This document shows, piece after piece, positions 34,594 through 45,371 of a stretch of 64,000 bases of DNA (within the stretch, counting starts at the first letter, position 1; each line of letters opens with the position of its first letter). Made by a program: the position numbers and the translations under genes. Under the pieces are notes generated by a model. It saw only the letters and a program-made list of their open reading frames with translations. It did not search any database and had not been told where the DNA came from. The stretch spans positions 1 through 64,000 of the forward strand of contig NZ_JAHKRK010000009.1 in the NCBI RefSeq assembly GCF_019396355.1, in the 5' to 3' direction. The stretch is from Pseudonocardia nigra (lineage in GTDB: Bacteria; Actinomycetota; Actinomycetes; Mycobacteriales; Pseudonocardiaceae).

Positions 34594-35289
34594 GTGCGAA
34601 AGATCCAGCGACTGGCCGCCGTCGGCACGATGGCGGCCCTGACCGTGGCGCTGGCGGCCTGTGGCGGCTCCGAGCAGCCGGCCGACACCGGTGCCGGTGC
34701 CGACACGGGCGGCGACACGGCGGCCACCAGCAGCGCTGCCGCGCCGACGTCGGACATGGCCGCCGCGGGTGGCGACGGGGTCACCCAGACCTCCGACATC
34801 TTCGGCCCGGCCTGCGACCAGGTCCCGACCGAGGGCGAGGGGTCGGCCGAGGGCATGGTCGATGACCCGGTGGCCACCGCCGCGTCGAACAACCCGCTCC
34901 TCTCGACTCTGGTCACGGCGGTCGGGGCCGTCGACGGGCTCGCCGACACGCTGAACTCCGCCGAGGCGCTGACCGTCTACGCGCCGTACAACGGAGCGTT
35001 CGAGGCGCTGGGTGAGGAGACCGTCAACACTCTGGTCGCCAACCCCGACCAGCTCGCCCCGATCCTGCAGTACCACGTCACCGACACCCGCTACGACGCC
35101 GAGGGCCTGGTCGAGGCCGGCACCACGACCATGCTGAACGGCGGCGAGGTGACCATCGGCGGCACCGCCGACGCCCCCACGCTGACCGACGCCATGGGCA
35201 ACACGGTCAACGTGCTCTGCGGCAACATCCCCACCGCGAACGCCACCGTGTTCGTGATCGACAATGTGCTGATGCCGGCCGCGAGCTGA
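34594..35289 (+). CDS. Fasciclin (FAS1)-domain lipoprotein
   Basis: 231 residues. The signal peptide ends in a lipobox (LAACGG). A Thr/Ala/Gly-rich linker is followed by one FAS1 domain: PLLSTLVTAVGAVDGLADTL, LTVYAPYNGAFEAL, LVANPDQLAPILQYHVTD and NATVFVIDNVLMPA. Such proteins (MPT70/MPT83 in mycobacteria) are cell-surface or adhesive proteins. AGGAGG five bases before the GTG decides the start. It follows the molybdoenzyme; in many actinomycetes this pair lies next to sigK-rskA, which are absent here. A strong terminator follows. Confidence 0.88.
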   Translation: MRKIQRLAAVGTMAALTVALAACGGSEQPADTGAGADTGGDTAATSSAAAPTSDMAAAGGDGVTQTSDIFGPACDQVPTEGEGSAEGMVDDPVATAASNNPLLSTLVTAVGAVDGLADTLNSAEALTVYAPYNGAFEALGEETVNTLVANPDQLAPILQYHVTDTRYDAEGLVEAGTTTMLNGGEVTIGGTADAPTLTDAMGNTVNVLCGNIPTANATVFVIDNVLMPAAS

Positions 35290-35314
35290 TCATCGGGTAG
35301 TACGCAGCACGTCC

Positions 35315-35350
35315 GCAGGGGCGGTCCCGGGATTCCGGGGCCGCCCCTGC
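35315..35350 (+). terminator. Stem-loop terminator after the fasciclin gene
   Basis: GCAGGGGCGG (35315-35324) pairs with CCGCCCCTGC (35341-35350), and an inner CCCGG/CCGGG pair stacks on it, giving about 15 G-C rich pairs. There is no T-tract, normal for actinomycetes. Confidence 0.75.
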
Positions 35351-35458
35351 TGCGTTGTCCGGAACCGGCGCGGCTGCGCCGAGCGGGCCTTCCGAAGCGA
35401 CCACTGGTGCGGGCTGCGAGCAGGCCGCGCGAGCACGATCCCGTTCATGATCGCAACT

Positions 35459-35487
35459 TTGTGCATGCCTTCACAAGCGACTACCGT
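35459..35487 (+). promoter_or_regulatory. rex promoter with overlapping Rex operator
   Basis: TTGTGCATGCCTTCACAA (35459-35476) matches the 18-bp Rex operator form TTGTG-N8-CACAA. Its left end serves as -35 (TTGTGC), followed after 17 bases by TACCGT (35482-35487). Rex bound here would block polymerase, so autorepression of the rex-hemACD operon is expected. Confidence 0.8.
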
Positions 35488-35597
35488 GTAATCCAGTCGC
35501 CGTCAACGCCCGAACCCGGGGTACCCCATCGGTACATCCGGCTGTGCGGTGTGGCCGTCGGCCGCCCGTCACGCATCACCGAGGAGACGCAACCGTC

Positions 35598-36340
35598 GTG
35601 AGCACGCCGCCGCAGGCCGGCTCCGAGGATACGGCCGCCGAGAGGCTGCGGTCCATTCCCGAAGCCAGCGTCGCCCGGCTCGCCGTCTACCTCCGGATGC
35701 TCGGCGAGCTCGCCGAGCAGGGCGCGGAGACCGTCTCCAGCGACGAGCTCGCCGCCGCCACCGGGGTCAACCCCGCGAAGCTGCGCAAGGACCTGTCCTA
35801 CATCGGGTCCTACGGCATCCGCGGCGTCGGCTACGAGGTGGCCGCACTGGTCCGCCAGCTGGAGCGCACGCTCGGGCTCAACCACCGGCAGGCCGTCGCG
35901 GTGGTCGGGGTCGGCAACCTGGGCCACGCGCTCGCGGGCTACGGCGGGTTCGGCGGGCGCGGCTTCCCGGTGGTCGCGCTGTTCGACGTCGACCCGGACC
36001 TCGTCGGGATCCACATCAACGGCATCCTCGTCGAGCACGTCCGGTCGATCCCGCAGGTGTGCGCCGAGCGGGGCGTCACGATCGGGTTGATCGCGACCCC
36101 CGGCCCGGCCGCACAGGCCGTGTGCGACCTGCTCGTGGAGTGCGGCGTGCGGTGCATCCTGAACTTCGCGCCGGTCGTCCTGCAGGTGCCCGGTGAGGTC
36201 GAGGTTCGCAAGGTCGATCTGGCCGTCGAACTGCAGATCCTGGCCTTCCACGTGGCCCGCAAGCACCTCGCCGGTGCCGCCGGTGCTGCCGCTCCGGAGG
36301 TCAACGGGCATGCGGTGATCGGGTCTGGAGGGTTCGTGTC

Positions 36341-36344
<4 letters not shown>
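35598..36344 (+). CDS. rex: Redox-sensing transcriptional repressor Rex
   Basis: 248 residues. A winged helix ([52 protein letters not shown]) is joined to a Rossmann NADH-binding domain ([56 protein letters not shown]). Rex represses respiratory and haem genes until NADH/NAD+ rises. The GTG is preceded by GAGGAG. A canonical Rex operator sits in its own promoter. hemA overlaps by GTGA, giving the rex-hemA-hemC-hemD operon known from Streptomyces. Confidence 0.94.
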
Positions 36345-37710
<1,366 letters not shown>

Positions 37711-37714
<4 letters not shown>

Positions 37715-38658
37715 CCCTTCGCATCGGTACCCGGCCCAGCGCCCTCGCCATGGCGCAGACCGGCCAGATCGCCGACCGGCTCCGCGCGGCGGGGCACGCC
37801 GTCGAGCTCGTCGAGATCAGTACGTCCGGCGACCGCTCGAGTGCGCCCGTCGCCCAGCTCGGCGTCGGCGTGTTCGTCTCGGCGCTGCGCGACGCCCTGC
37901 ACCGGGGCGAGGTCGACGTGGCGGTGCACTCCTACAAGGACCTGCCCACGGCCCCCGACCCGCTGCTGCGTCTCGCGGCCGTCCCGCAGCGGGAGGACCC
38001 CCGCGACGCGCTCGTCGCCCGCGACGGGTTGGTCCTCGGCGAGCTGCCCGCCGGGGCGCGGGTCGGCACCGGCTCGCCGCGGCGCGCAGCGCAGCTCGAG
38101 GCGCTGGGCCTCGGGCTGGAGGTCGTCGCGATCCGCGGCAACGTCGACACCCGGATCGGCAAGGTCCGCTCCGGGGAGCTCGACGCCGTCGTCGTGGCCG
38201 CGGCCGGGCTGCGCAGGCTCGGCCGGATCGACGAGGCCACCGAGCTGCTCGACCCCGTGCAGATGCTGTCGGCGCCCGCGCAGGGGGCGTTGGCCATCGA
38301 GTGCCGGGCCGTCGACCTCGAGCTGGCCCGCGCGCTCACCGCCGCACTGGACGACGGGTTCACCCGGGCCGCCGTCACCGCCGAACGCGCGGTGCTGGCG
38401 ACCCTGGAAGCAGGCTGCAGCGCGCCGGTCGGCGCGCTGGCCGACGTGGTGTCCGACCTGGACGACGAGGGACGTGCGGTCGACCGCGTGTCGCTGCGCG
38501 CCGTGGTCGGCACGACCGACGGAGGGCTGCTGCGCGCCTCCGTCACCGGAGACATGGACGACGCCGAGAAGCTCGGAGCCGCGCTGGCCGCCGAGCTGCT
38601 CGACATGGGGGGCCTCGACGCCCTGCCCAGAACCGCTGGATCGGGAGTTCCGAGATGA
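37711..38658 (+). CDS. hemC: Hydroxymethylbilane synthase (porphobilinogen deaminase)
   Basis: 315 residues. Joins four porphobilinogen molecules to hydroxymethylbilane in the cytoplasm. Motifs: [26 protein letters not shown] with the catalytic Asp, [37 protein letters not shown], and the cofactor-binding Cys236 in [11 protein letters not shown]. Starts on ATGA overlap with hemA and ends on ATGA overlap with the hemD fusion gene. Confidence 0.96.
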
Positions 38659-40196
38659 ACCGAGCACCTACCACCCCGGGACGGGTCGCCTTCGTGGGCA
38701 GTGGCCCCGGCGACTCCGGCCTGCTGACCGTGCGCGCCAGGGAGGCCCTCGGCAGCGCCCCGCTGGTCGTCACCGACGCGGACGTCCCCGAGGTGATCCT
38801 CGCGCTCGTGGCCGAGGGCGCCGAGGTGCGCCCCGCGGTGGGCGAGCCCGCCGACGTCGCGCGGGACCTCGTCGAGGAGGCCCGGTCCGGCCGCACCGTC
38901 ACGCGGCTGATCAGCGGCGACCCGCTGACCACCGACTCTGTGGTGGCCGAGGCGGTCGCGGTCGCGGGCGCCGGCGTGCCGTTCGACGTCGTGCCCGGTG
39001 TCCCGGCCACCACCGCCGTCCCGGCCTACGCCGGCGTGCCGCTGGGCTCGGCCCACATCGAGGCCGACGTCCGGACGGGAGTGGACTGGGCCCGGCTCGC
39101 CGCCGCACCCGGCCCGCTCGTGCTGCACGCCACCGCGTCGCACCTGGCGGAGGCGGCCGCCGCGCTCACCGAGCACGGGCTCGCTGCGCAGACCCCGGTC
39201 GCGGTCACCGTGAGCGGCACCGCCACCACGCAGAAGACCGTGCAGGCCACGCTCGGCACGATGGCGCAGCAGGCGGCCGACCTGGAGGGCCCGCTCGTGC
39301 TCACCGTGGGCGACCAGGTGGGGCTGCGCGGCGAGCTGTCCTGGTGGGAGTCGCGCGCGCTGTACGGCTGGCGGGTGCTGGTGCCGCGCACGAAGGACCA
39401 GGCCGGCGTGATGAGCGACCGGCTGGGGATCCACGGCGCCACCGCCGAGGAGGTGCCGACGATCGCCGTCGAGCCCCCGCGCTCGCCCACGCAGATGGAG
39501 CGCGCGGTCAAGGGCCTGGTCGACGGCCGCTACCAGTGGGTGGTCTTCACCTCCACCAACGCGGTGCGTGCGGTGTGGGAGAAGTTCGCCGAGTTCGGGC
39601 TCGACGCCCGCGCGTTCTCCGGCGTCAAGATCGCCTGCGTCGGCACGGCGACCGCCGAGAAGGTGCGCAGCTTCGGCATCGTCCCGGAGCTGGTGCCCTC
39701 GATCCAGGAGTCGCAGGAGTCCTCGTCGGAGGGGCTGCTGGAGATCTTCCCGCCGCACGACGACGTCCTCGACCCGGTGGACCGCGTCCTGCTGCCGCGG
39801 GCCGACATCGCCACCGAGACCCTCGCTGCAGGCCTCCGCGACCGCGGCTGGGAGATCGACGACGTCACCGCGTACCGCACGGTGCGCGCGGCGCCGCCGC
39901 CTGCCCCGATCCGTGAGGCGATCAAGACCGGCGGGTTCGACGCGGTGTGCTTCACCTCGTCGTCCACGGTGCGGAACCTGGTCGGCATCGCCGGGAAGCC
40001 GCACGCTCGCACGATCGTCGCGTGCATCGGCCCGCAGACGGCCGAGACCGCCCGCGAGTTCGGCCTCCGTGTGGACGTGCAGCCGGAGGAGGCCCGCGTC
40101 CCCGCGCTGGTCGACGCGCTGGCCGCCCACGCGGCGCGGCTGCGCGCCGAGGGCGCCCTCCCGCCCCCGCGGAAGGCCAAGGCCCGCCGCCGCTGA
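38655..40196 (+). CDS. hemD: Fused uroporphyrinogen-III methyltransferase-like / uroporphyrinogen-III synthase
   Basis: 513 residues. The N-terminal ~245 residues have the tetrapyrrole methylase fold ([47 protein letters not shown]) but several CobA/SUMT signatures are altered ([11 protein letters not shown] rather than GDPxxFGRG), so methyltransferase activity should not be assumed. The C-terminal ~260 residues are uroporphyrinogen-III synthase ([62 protein letters not shown]-like), which cyclises hydroxymethylbilane. The fusion is usual in actinomycetes. It ends the rex operon. Confidence 0.92.
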   Translation: MNRAPTTPGRVAFVGSGPGDSGLLTVRAREALGSAPLVVTDADVPEVILALVAEGAEVRPAVGEPADVARDLVEEARSGRTVTRLISGDPLTTDSVVAEAVAVAGAGVPFDVVPGVPATTAVPAYAGVPLGSAHIEADVRTGVDWARLAAAPGPLVLHATASHLAEAAAALTEHGLAAQTPVAVTVSGTATTQKTVQATLGTMAQQAADLEGPLVLTVGDQVGLRGELSWWESRALYGWRVLVPRTKDQAGVMSDRLGIHGATAEEVPTIAVEPPRSPTQMERAVKGLVDGRYQWVVFTSTNAVRAVWEKFAEFGLDARAFSGVKIACVGTATAEKVRSFGIVPELVPSIQESQESSSEGLLEIFPPHDDVLDPVDRVLLPRADIATETLAAGLRDRGWEIDDVTAYRTVRAAPPPAPIREAIKTGGFDAVCFTSSSTVRNLVGIAGKPHARTIVACIGPQTAETAREFGLRVDVQPEEARVPALVDALAAHAARLRAEGALPPPRKAKARRR

Positions 40197-40283
40197 TTGG
40201 TGCCGCCGCGGGTCCGCTCCCCTCTGGCGTTCGGGGCGGGGCGCGGCGGCGGGCGGGGCCCACCGGGGTCGTAACCTGGTCCT

Positions 40284-41264
40284 ATGGGGTTTCCCTCTTC
40301 GCGGCCGCGGCGGCTGCGCACCACGCCCGCCCTCCGCAGGCTCGTCGCCGAGACCGACCTGCGGCCCCGGCACCTCGTCCTGCCGATGTTCGTCCGTGAG
40401 GGCGCGAGCGAGCCGGTGCCGATCGCCTCGATGCCCGGCGTCGTCCAGCACACCCGCGACACGCTGCGCAAGGCCGCCGCGGAGGCCGTGTCCGCGGGCG
40501 TCGGCGGGCTGATGCTGTTCGGGGTGCCCGCGCACAAGGACGCGAGCGGGTCGGGCGCCGTCGACCCCGACGGGGTGCTGAACGTCGCGCTGCGCGACGT
40601 GCGCGCGGAGGTCGGCGACGCCACCGTCGTGATGGCCGACACCTGCCTCGACGAGTTCACCGACCACGGCCACTGCGGGGTGCTCGACGCCGACGGCCGC
40701 GTGGACAACGACGCCACGCTCGCCGTCTACGCCGACATGGCGGTGGCCCAGGTCGAGGCCGGGGCCCACATGCTCGGGCCGAGCGGGATGATGGACGGCC
40801 AGGTCGGCGTGATCCGCGAGGCGCTCGACGCGGCGGGACACACCGACGCCGCGATCTTCGCCTACACCGCCAAGTACACGTCGGCGTTCTACGGGCCGTT
40901 CCGGGACGCGGTGGAGTCGTCGCTGCAGGGCGACCGCAAGACCTACCAGCAGGACGGCGCCAACGTCCGGGAGTCGCTGCGGGAGCTGGCGCTCGACCTC
41001 GCCGAGGGTGCCGACCTCGTCATGGTCAAGCCCGCCATGGCCTACCTCGACGTGCTGCGGGCCGTCGCCGAGGTGTCGGACGTGCCCGTCGGCGCCTACC
41101 AGGTGTCCGGGGAGTACGCGATGATCGAGGCGGCCGCCGCCAACGGCTGGCTGGAGCGCGACCGCGCGATCCTGGAGACCCTCACCGGCATCCGGCGCGC
41201 CGGCGCCGACGTCGTGCTCACGTACTGGGCCACGGAGGTCGCCCACCGCCTCGCCGCGGAGTGA
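40284..41264 (+). CDS. hemB: Porphobilinogen synthase (delta-aminolevulinate dehydratase)
   Basis: 326 residues. Condenses two 5-aminolevulinate molecules to porphobilinogen. Catalytic lysines: Lys197 in [16 protein letters not shown] and Lys249 in [12 protein letters not shown]. The metal loop is [14 protein letters not shown] (Cys121, Asp123, Cys131): two of the three cysteines of the zinc type are kept and one is Asp, a mixed site also seen in other actinobacteria. A TAACCT -10 hexamer ends seven bases before the ATG, so the transcript is probably leaderless and separate from the rex operon, 87 bases downstream of hemD. Confidence 0.95.
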   Translation: MGFPSSRPRRLRTTPALRRLVAETDLRPRHLVLPMFVREGASEPVPIASMPGVVQHTRDTLRKAAAEAVSAGVGGLMLFGVPAHKDASGSGAVDPDGVLNVALRDVRAEVGDATVVMADTCLDEFTDHGHCGVLDADGRVDNDATLAVYADMAVAQVEAGAHMLGPSGMMDGQVGVIREALDAAGHTDAAIFAYTAKYTSAFYGPFRDAVESSLQGDRKTYQQDGANVRESLRELALDLAEGADLVMVKPAMAYLDVLRAVAEVSDVPVGAYQVSGEYAMIEAAAANGWLERDRAILETLTGIRRAGADVVLTYWATEVAHRLAAE

Positions 41265-41307
41265 TCGGCGGGATACGATCGCGCCCCTTGATCACAGGAG
41301 GTGTGCG

Positions 41308-41754
41308 ATGACGTACGACCCCGGTTCGTCCGGCGAGCACCCGCAGCAGGGCAACCCGGGCTGGCCGACCGGCGGGCAGCCCGGGTACCCCGGCGGGTAC
41401 GGGCAGCAGCCCGGCTGGGGCCCGCCGCCCGGGCAGCCCGGCTACGGGATGCAGCCGGCGCCGCCGCCGCGGCGAGGGGCGTTCTCGGCCCTGTTCGACT
41501 ACAGCTTCTCCAGCTTCGCGACCCCCGGACTGGTGAAACTGCTGTACATCGTCGGCTCTGTGCTGATCGTGCTCGGCTGGCTGGGCTACGTCATCGCCGC
41601 GTTCACCATCCCCGAGGTCGGCGCCATGATCGGCATCCTGACCCTGGTCTTCGGGTCCGTCCTGGTGCTGTTCATGCTCGCCATGCTGCGGGTCTCGCTC
41701 GAGTTCTACTTCGCGGTCGTGCGGATGTCGGAGGACATCCACCACAAGCGCTGA
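41308..41754 (+). CDS. DUF4282 membrane protein
   Basis: 148 residues. A Gly/Pro/Gln-rich N-terminus (~55 residues) precedes the DUF4282 domain: FSALFDYSFSSFATPGLVKLLYI, then two membrane helices (VGSVLIVLGWLGYVIAAF and LVFGSVLVLFMLAMLRV) and a conserved ending RVSLEFYFAVVRMSEDI. Function unknown. The binding site AGGAGGT six bases before the ATG is perfect. A second membrane protein with a Gln-rich N-terminus follows, suggesting a pair. Confidence 0.85.
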   Translation: MTYDPGSSGEHPQQGNPGWPTGGQPGYPGGYGQQPGWGPPPGQPGYGMQPAPPPRRGAFSALFDYSFSSFATPGLVKLLYIVGSVLIVLGWLGYVIAAFTIPEVGAMIGILTLVFGSVLVLFMLAMLRVSLEFYFAVVRMSEDIHHKR

Positions 41755-41800
41755 GCGGAGCTGCGTGGACAGCAGTTGATGTCCGCTCTACGGTGTCGCC

Positions 41801-42616
41801 GTGAGCACTCCGTCCGACCCGCACCGCGGGGGCCAAGAGCCCGACCAGGGCCCCTACGGCGAGCAGCCGGACGCCGGGCAGCAGCAGGAGCCGGGGCAGT
41901 ACGGCCAGCAGCCCGGGCAGTACGGCCAGTACGAGCAGCAGCCCGGGCAGTACGGCCAGCAGCCCGGGCAGTACGGCCAGCAGCCCGGCCAGTACGGCCA
42001 GTACGGCCAGCAACCGGGGCAGTACGGCCAGTACGGCCAGTACGGGGCGCAGCAGCCGTACCCGGGTCAGCCGTACGGCGGCGAGCAGGGCGGTCACCAG
42101 TACGCCTACAACCCGTATGGCACGTCCTATCCGGCCGGCCTGGACGACGACTCGGACACGCCGGCGCCCCGGCCGGGTGTGATGCTCCTCGGGCTGGTGC
42201 TGCTGATCCTCAGCACGGTGCCGTTCCTGGCCTTCGGCACGCTGATCCTCTTGGTGCCCATCGACACCAGCGTGCTGCCGCCGGAGCTCAACCTCGAGCA
42301 GCAACTCGCCCAGGCAGGTCTCACACTCGAGACGTTGGTCTCGTTCCTGCGGGTGGTCGGCGCGGTCGCGCTCGTGCTCGCCCTGCTCTACATCCTCTTC
42401 GCGGTGCTGGCCTTCCGGGGCCGCAACTGGGCGCGCATCGCCCTCACCGTCATGACCGTGCTGTTCACGATGCTGCTGCTCCTGAGCACGTTCGGCGGCG
42501 CCGCGGGCGACCCGGGGAGCCTGCTGATCCTGCTGCTGATCGTGGCGGCGTCGGTCGGTGGCACGATCACCTACTTCCTCCCGGACTCCAGCCGGTTCTT
42601 CGCCTCGCGGCGCTGA
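41801..42616 (+). CDS. Membrane protein with a Gly-Gln-Tyr repeat N-terminus
   Basis: 271 residues. Residues ~25-85 consist of imperfect repeats of GQYGQQP and GQYGQY, encoded by near-identical 21-base repeats between about 41893 and 42050. Such Tyr/Gln/Gly tracts are prion-like low-complexity sequences. Three to four membrane helices follow ([80 protein letters not shown]). Function is unknown. A TACGGT -10 hexamer ends seven bases before the GTG (leaderless). Repeat number is likely to vary between strains. Confidence 0.75.
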   Translation: MSTPSDPHRGGQEPDQGPYGEQPDAGQQQEPGQYGQQPGQYGQYEQQPGQYGQQPGQYGQQPGQYGQYGQQPGQYGQYGQYGAQQPYPGQPYGGEQGGHQYAYNPYGTSYPAGLDDDSDTPAPRPGVMLLGLVLLILSTVPFLAFGTLILLVPIDTSVLPPELNLEQQLAQAGLTLETLVSFLRVVGAVALVLALLYILFAVLAFRGRNWARIALTVMTVLFTMLLLLSTFGGAAGDPGSLLILLLIVAASVGGTITYFLPDSSRFFASRR

Positions 42617-42668
42617 CCTGCCCCCACCCCTGAGGCAGGGGCGCAGGGCGGCTGTAAGACTGGGAGCC

Positions 42669-44003
42669 GTGGGCAGCACGTCATCCGGCATCGCCATCGA
42701 CACCTCCCGCGCGCTCTTCGACCGCGCCTGCGCCGCGATCCCCGGCGGGGTGAACTCGCCGGTGCGCGCGTTCAGCTCGGTCGGTGGCACGCCGCGGTTC
42801 ATGGTCTCCGCCGAGGGGCCGTGGCTCACCGACGCCGACGGCAACCGCTACGTCGACCTGATCAGCTCGTGGGGCCCGATGATCCTCGGCCACGCGCACC
42901 CCGCCGTGGTCGAGGCCGTGCGGGCGGCGGCGGGCGGCGGTCTGTCCTTCGGCGCACCGACGGCGGCCGAGATCGAGCTGGCCGAGGAGATCATCGGGCG
43001 GGTCGCGCCGGTGGAGCAGGTGCGGCTGGTCAACTCCGGCACCGAGGCGACGATGAGCGCCATCCGGCTCGCGCGCGGGATCACCGGCCGCAAGGTCGTG
43101 GTGAAGTTCGCGGGGTGCTACCACGGGCACGTCGACGCACTGCTGGCCCAGGCCGGCTCCGGCGTCGCCACGCTGGGCCTGCCCACGAGCCCCGGGGTCA
43201 CCGGTGCGCAGGCCGCCGACACCGTGGTGCTCCCGTACAACGACCTGGACGCCGTGCGCGCGGTGTTCGCCGAGCGCGGCGACGAGATCGCCTGCGTGAT
43301 CACCGAGGCGGCCGCGGGGAACATGGGCGCGATCGCCCCGCGCCCCGGCTTCAACGCCGGGCTGCGCGAGATCTGCCACGCCGCCGGCGCATTGCTCGTG
43401 ATCGACGAGGTGATGACCGGGTTCCGGGTCTCGCCGGCGGGCTGGTTCGGCCTCGACGGTGTGGCGGGCGACCTCTACACCTTCGGCAAGGTGATGTCGG
43501 GTGGGCTGCCCGCGGCGGCGTTCGGCGGCGCGGCATCGCACATGGCGCACCTCGCCCCGGCCGGACCCGTCTACCAGGCGGGCACGCTGTCCGGGAACCC
43601 GGTCGCCGTCGCCGCGGGGCTCGCCACACTGCGGGCCGCCGACGCCGGCGTCTACGCCGCGCTCGACGCCAACGCCCAGCGGCTCGGAGCGATGATCGGC
43701 AACGCGCTGCGCGCCGAAGGCGTGCCGCACCGCGTCCAGTTCGCGGGGAACCTGGTCTCGGTGTTCTTCACCGAGGACGAGGTGCACGACTACGCCGGCG
43801 CGCAGGCCGCCGCCACGTGGCGCTTCCCGGCGTTCTTCCACGCGCTGCTGGAGCGCGGCGTGTACGCGCCGCCGAGCGCGTTCGAGGCATGGTTCGTCTC
43901 GGCCGCCCTCGACGACGAGACCTGGCAGGTGATCGAGGCCGCCCTGCCCGCCGCGGCGCAGGCGGCCGCCACCGCGATCTCCCCGGCCGAGGCGGCCCAA
44001 TGA
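42669..44003 (+). CDS. hemL: Glutamate-1-semialdehyde 2,1-aminomutase
   Basis: 444-residue PLP enzyme that turns glutamate-1-semialdehyde into 5-aminolevulinate. Seen: [60 protein letters not shown] and the PLP lysine, Lys274, in [17 protein letters not shown]. The GTG is taken as start because family similarity begins there and a TAAGAC -10-like hexamer is close upstream. Stop overlaps the next gene (ATGA), starting the hemL-phosphatase-tlpA run found in mycobacteria (Rv0524-0526). Confidence 0.95.
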   Translation: MGSTSSGIAIDTSRALFDRACAAIPGGVNSPVRAFSSVGGTPRFMVSAEGPWLTDADGNRYVDLISSWGPMILGHAHPAVVEAVRAAAGGGLSFGAPTAAEIELAEEIIGRVAPVEQVRLVNSGTEATMSAIRLARGITGRKVVVKFAGCYHGHVDALLAQAGSGVATLGLPTSPGVTGAQAADTVVLPYNDLDAVRAVFAERGDEIACVITEAAAGNMGAIAPRPGFNAGLREICHAAGALLVIDEVMTGFRVSPAGWFGLDGVAGDLYTFGKVMSGGLPAAAFGGAASHMAHLAPAGPVYQAGTLSGNPVAVAAGLATLRAADAGVYAALDANAQRLGAMIGNALRAEGVPHRVQFAGNLVSVFFTEDEVHDYAGAQAAATWRFPAFFHALLERGVYAPPSAFEAWFVSAALDDETWQVIEAALPAAAQAAATAISPAEAAQ

Positions 44004-44635
44004 CGAGCGAGCGCAGCGTGGTGCACCTGCTGCGCCACGGCGAGGTGCACAACCCGGACGGCATCCTCTACGGGCGCCTGGAGGGGTTTCGGCTCTCGGA
44101 GAACGGTCGCGACCAGGCCGAGATCGTGGCCAAGACCCTCGCCGGGCACGACCTCGCCGCCGTCGTCGCGTCCCCACTGCAGCGGGCGCAGGAGACGGCG
44201 GCCCCGATCGCCGCGGCGCACGACCTCGAGATCGTCACCGACGAACGGCTGATCGAGGCGGACAACCGGTTCGAGGGCAAGAAGTTCTCGGTGGGCGACG
44301 GCGCGCTGCGCAGCGTGCGCACGTGGCCGCTGCTGCGCGACCCGTTCACGCCGTCGTGGGGTGAGCCGTACCTGCAGATCGCCCACCGCATGCTGGGCGC
44401 GGTGCACCGGGCCCGCGCGCTGGCGGAGGGCAGAGAGGCGGTGTGCGTTTCCCACCAGCTGCCGATCTGGACGCTGCGCCGGTTCCTCACCGGCCAGCGG
44501 ATGTGGCACGACCCGCGGAAGCGGCAGTGCGCACTGGCGTCGCTCACCTCGCTCGTGTTCACCGGCACCGAGCTGACCCAGCTGCGCTACTGCGAGCCCG
44601 CAGGCGCGAGCGACCCGGGGCAGACGGGCGCATGA
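44000..44635 (+). CDS. Histidine phosphatase family protein (Rv0525-like)
   Basis: 211 residues of the phosphoglycerate-mutase-like branch 1: [20 protein letters not shown] with the phospho-accepting His, [27 protein letters not shown], and the second His in [16 protein letters not shown]. The substrate is unknown; despite the fold, it lacks the dPGM-specific sequence around the acid/base Glu. It overlaps hemL upstream and tlpA downstream (ATGA both), so expression is coupled. Confidence 0.87.
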   Translation: MTSERSVVHLLRHGEVHNPDGILYGRLEGFRLSENGRDQAEIVAKTLAGHDLAAVVASPLQRAQETAAPIAAAHDLEIVTDERLIEADNRFEGKKFSVGDGALRSVRTWPLLRDPFTPSWGEPYLQIAHRMLGAVHRARALAEGREAVCVSHQLPIWTLRRFLTGQRMWHDPRKRQCALASLTSLVFTGTELTQLRYCEPAGASDPGQTGA

Positions 44636-45216
44636 GGAGGACGATGCGCCGGATCGCGCTCGCACTGGCGGCACTGCTGCTGCTCGCGGCCTGCTCGACC
44701 AGCCAGGACGCAGTTGCGACGGGAGGGGAGTTCCGGTTCGTCGCCCCCGACGGGCAGACGACGATCCACTACGACCCGCCCGGGAACCGCGGCCGTGTGA
44801 CCGGGCTGGAGGGCGAGAGCCTGCTGCACCCGGGCACCACGGTGGGACTGGACGACTACCCCGGCCAGGTCGTCATCCTCAACATCTGGGGCTCCTGGTG
44901 CGGCCCGTGCCGCGAGGAGATGCCGGACCTGCAGTTCGTGCAGGACCAGACCGAGGCCGTGGTGCTCGGGATCGACGTGCGCGACGACCGCGAGGCCGCC
45001 GCCGACTTCGTCCGGTCGCGGGGCCTCACCTTCGACTCGATCTTCGACAACCCGGGACGCACGTTGCTGCAGCTCAAGGGCTACCCGCGCAATGCCGTGC
45101 CCTCCACGATCGTGCTGGACGAGGAGCACCGGGTGGCCGCGGTCTACCTGCTCCCGATCCGTCCGTCCGAGGTGATCGCACTGGTGGAGCGCCTCGAGTC
45201 CGAACCCGCCGCCTGA
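44632..45216 (+). CDS. TlpA/ResA-like thiol-disulfide lipoprotein (cytochrome c biogenesis)
   Basis: 194 residues. Lipobox LLAAC at Cys21. Thioredoxin fold: VVILNIWGSWCGPCREEMPDL with the CxxC pair Cys90/Cys93, VLGIDVRDDREAAADFV, and cis-Pro in AVPSTIVLD. It probably reduces apocytochrome c haem-binding cysteines outside the membrane, receiving electrons from CcdA. The first ATG overlaps the phosphatase stop; a second ATG four codons later has AGGAGG only three bases upstream. A 22-bp-period repeat follows, before ccdA. Confidence 0.88.
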   Translation: MRRTMRRIALALAALLLLAACSTSQDAVATGGEFRFVAPDGQTTIHYDPPGNRGRVTGLEGESLLHPGTTVGLDDYPGQVVILNIWGSWCGPCREEMPDLQFVQDQTEAVVLGIDVRDDREAAADFVRSRGLTFDSIFDNPGRTLLQLKGYPRNAVPSTIVLDEEHRVAAVYLLPIRPSEVIALVERLESEPAA

Positions 45217-45222
45217 CCCCGG

Positions 45223-45278
45223 GAGTCGGGCTCTGAGCGTGCGCGAGTCGGCATGTGAGCGCGCGCGAGTCGGACGAT
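45223..45278. repeat. 22-bp-period repeat, diverged copy
   Basis: GAGTCGG recurs at 45223, 45245 and 45267, exactly 22 bases apart, with GGCTCTGAGCGTGCGC and GCATGTGAGCGCGCGC between: diverged versions of the unit tandemly repeated at 32693. It fills the gap between tlpA and the ccdA promoter. Confidence 0.8.
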
Positions 45279-45371
45279 CCGTGCGCGCAGGCGCGCCGCG
45301 GGTGCTGATCGACTACACGTTGTAGAACCCGGTGCGCGGGCCGGTGCGGCTGCCGCTTACCCTCGATGGTG

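Larger units (their letters stand above)
35290..35597. other. Intergenic region: fasciclin terminator and rex promoter
   Basis: 308 bases. The left end holds a long stem-loop terminator, the right end the rex promoter with its Rex operator and a ~100-base leader. No further gene was recognised. Confidence 0.7.

Noticed and set aside
37932-41246. 1104-codon open frame on the minus strand opposite hemC, hemD and hemB
   Set aside because: It mirrors three well-recognised haem genes; long antisense frames are expected at this GC content and its composition (Arg/Gly/His-rich) is that of a shadow.
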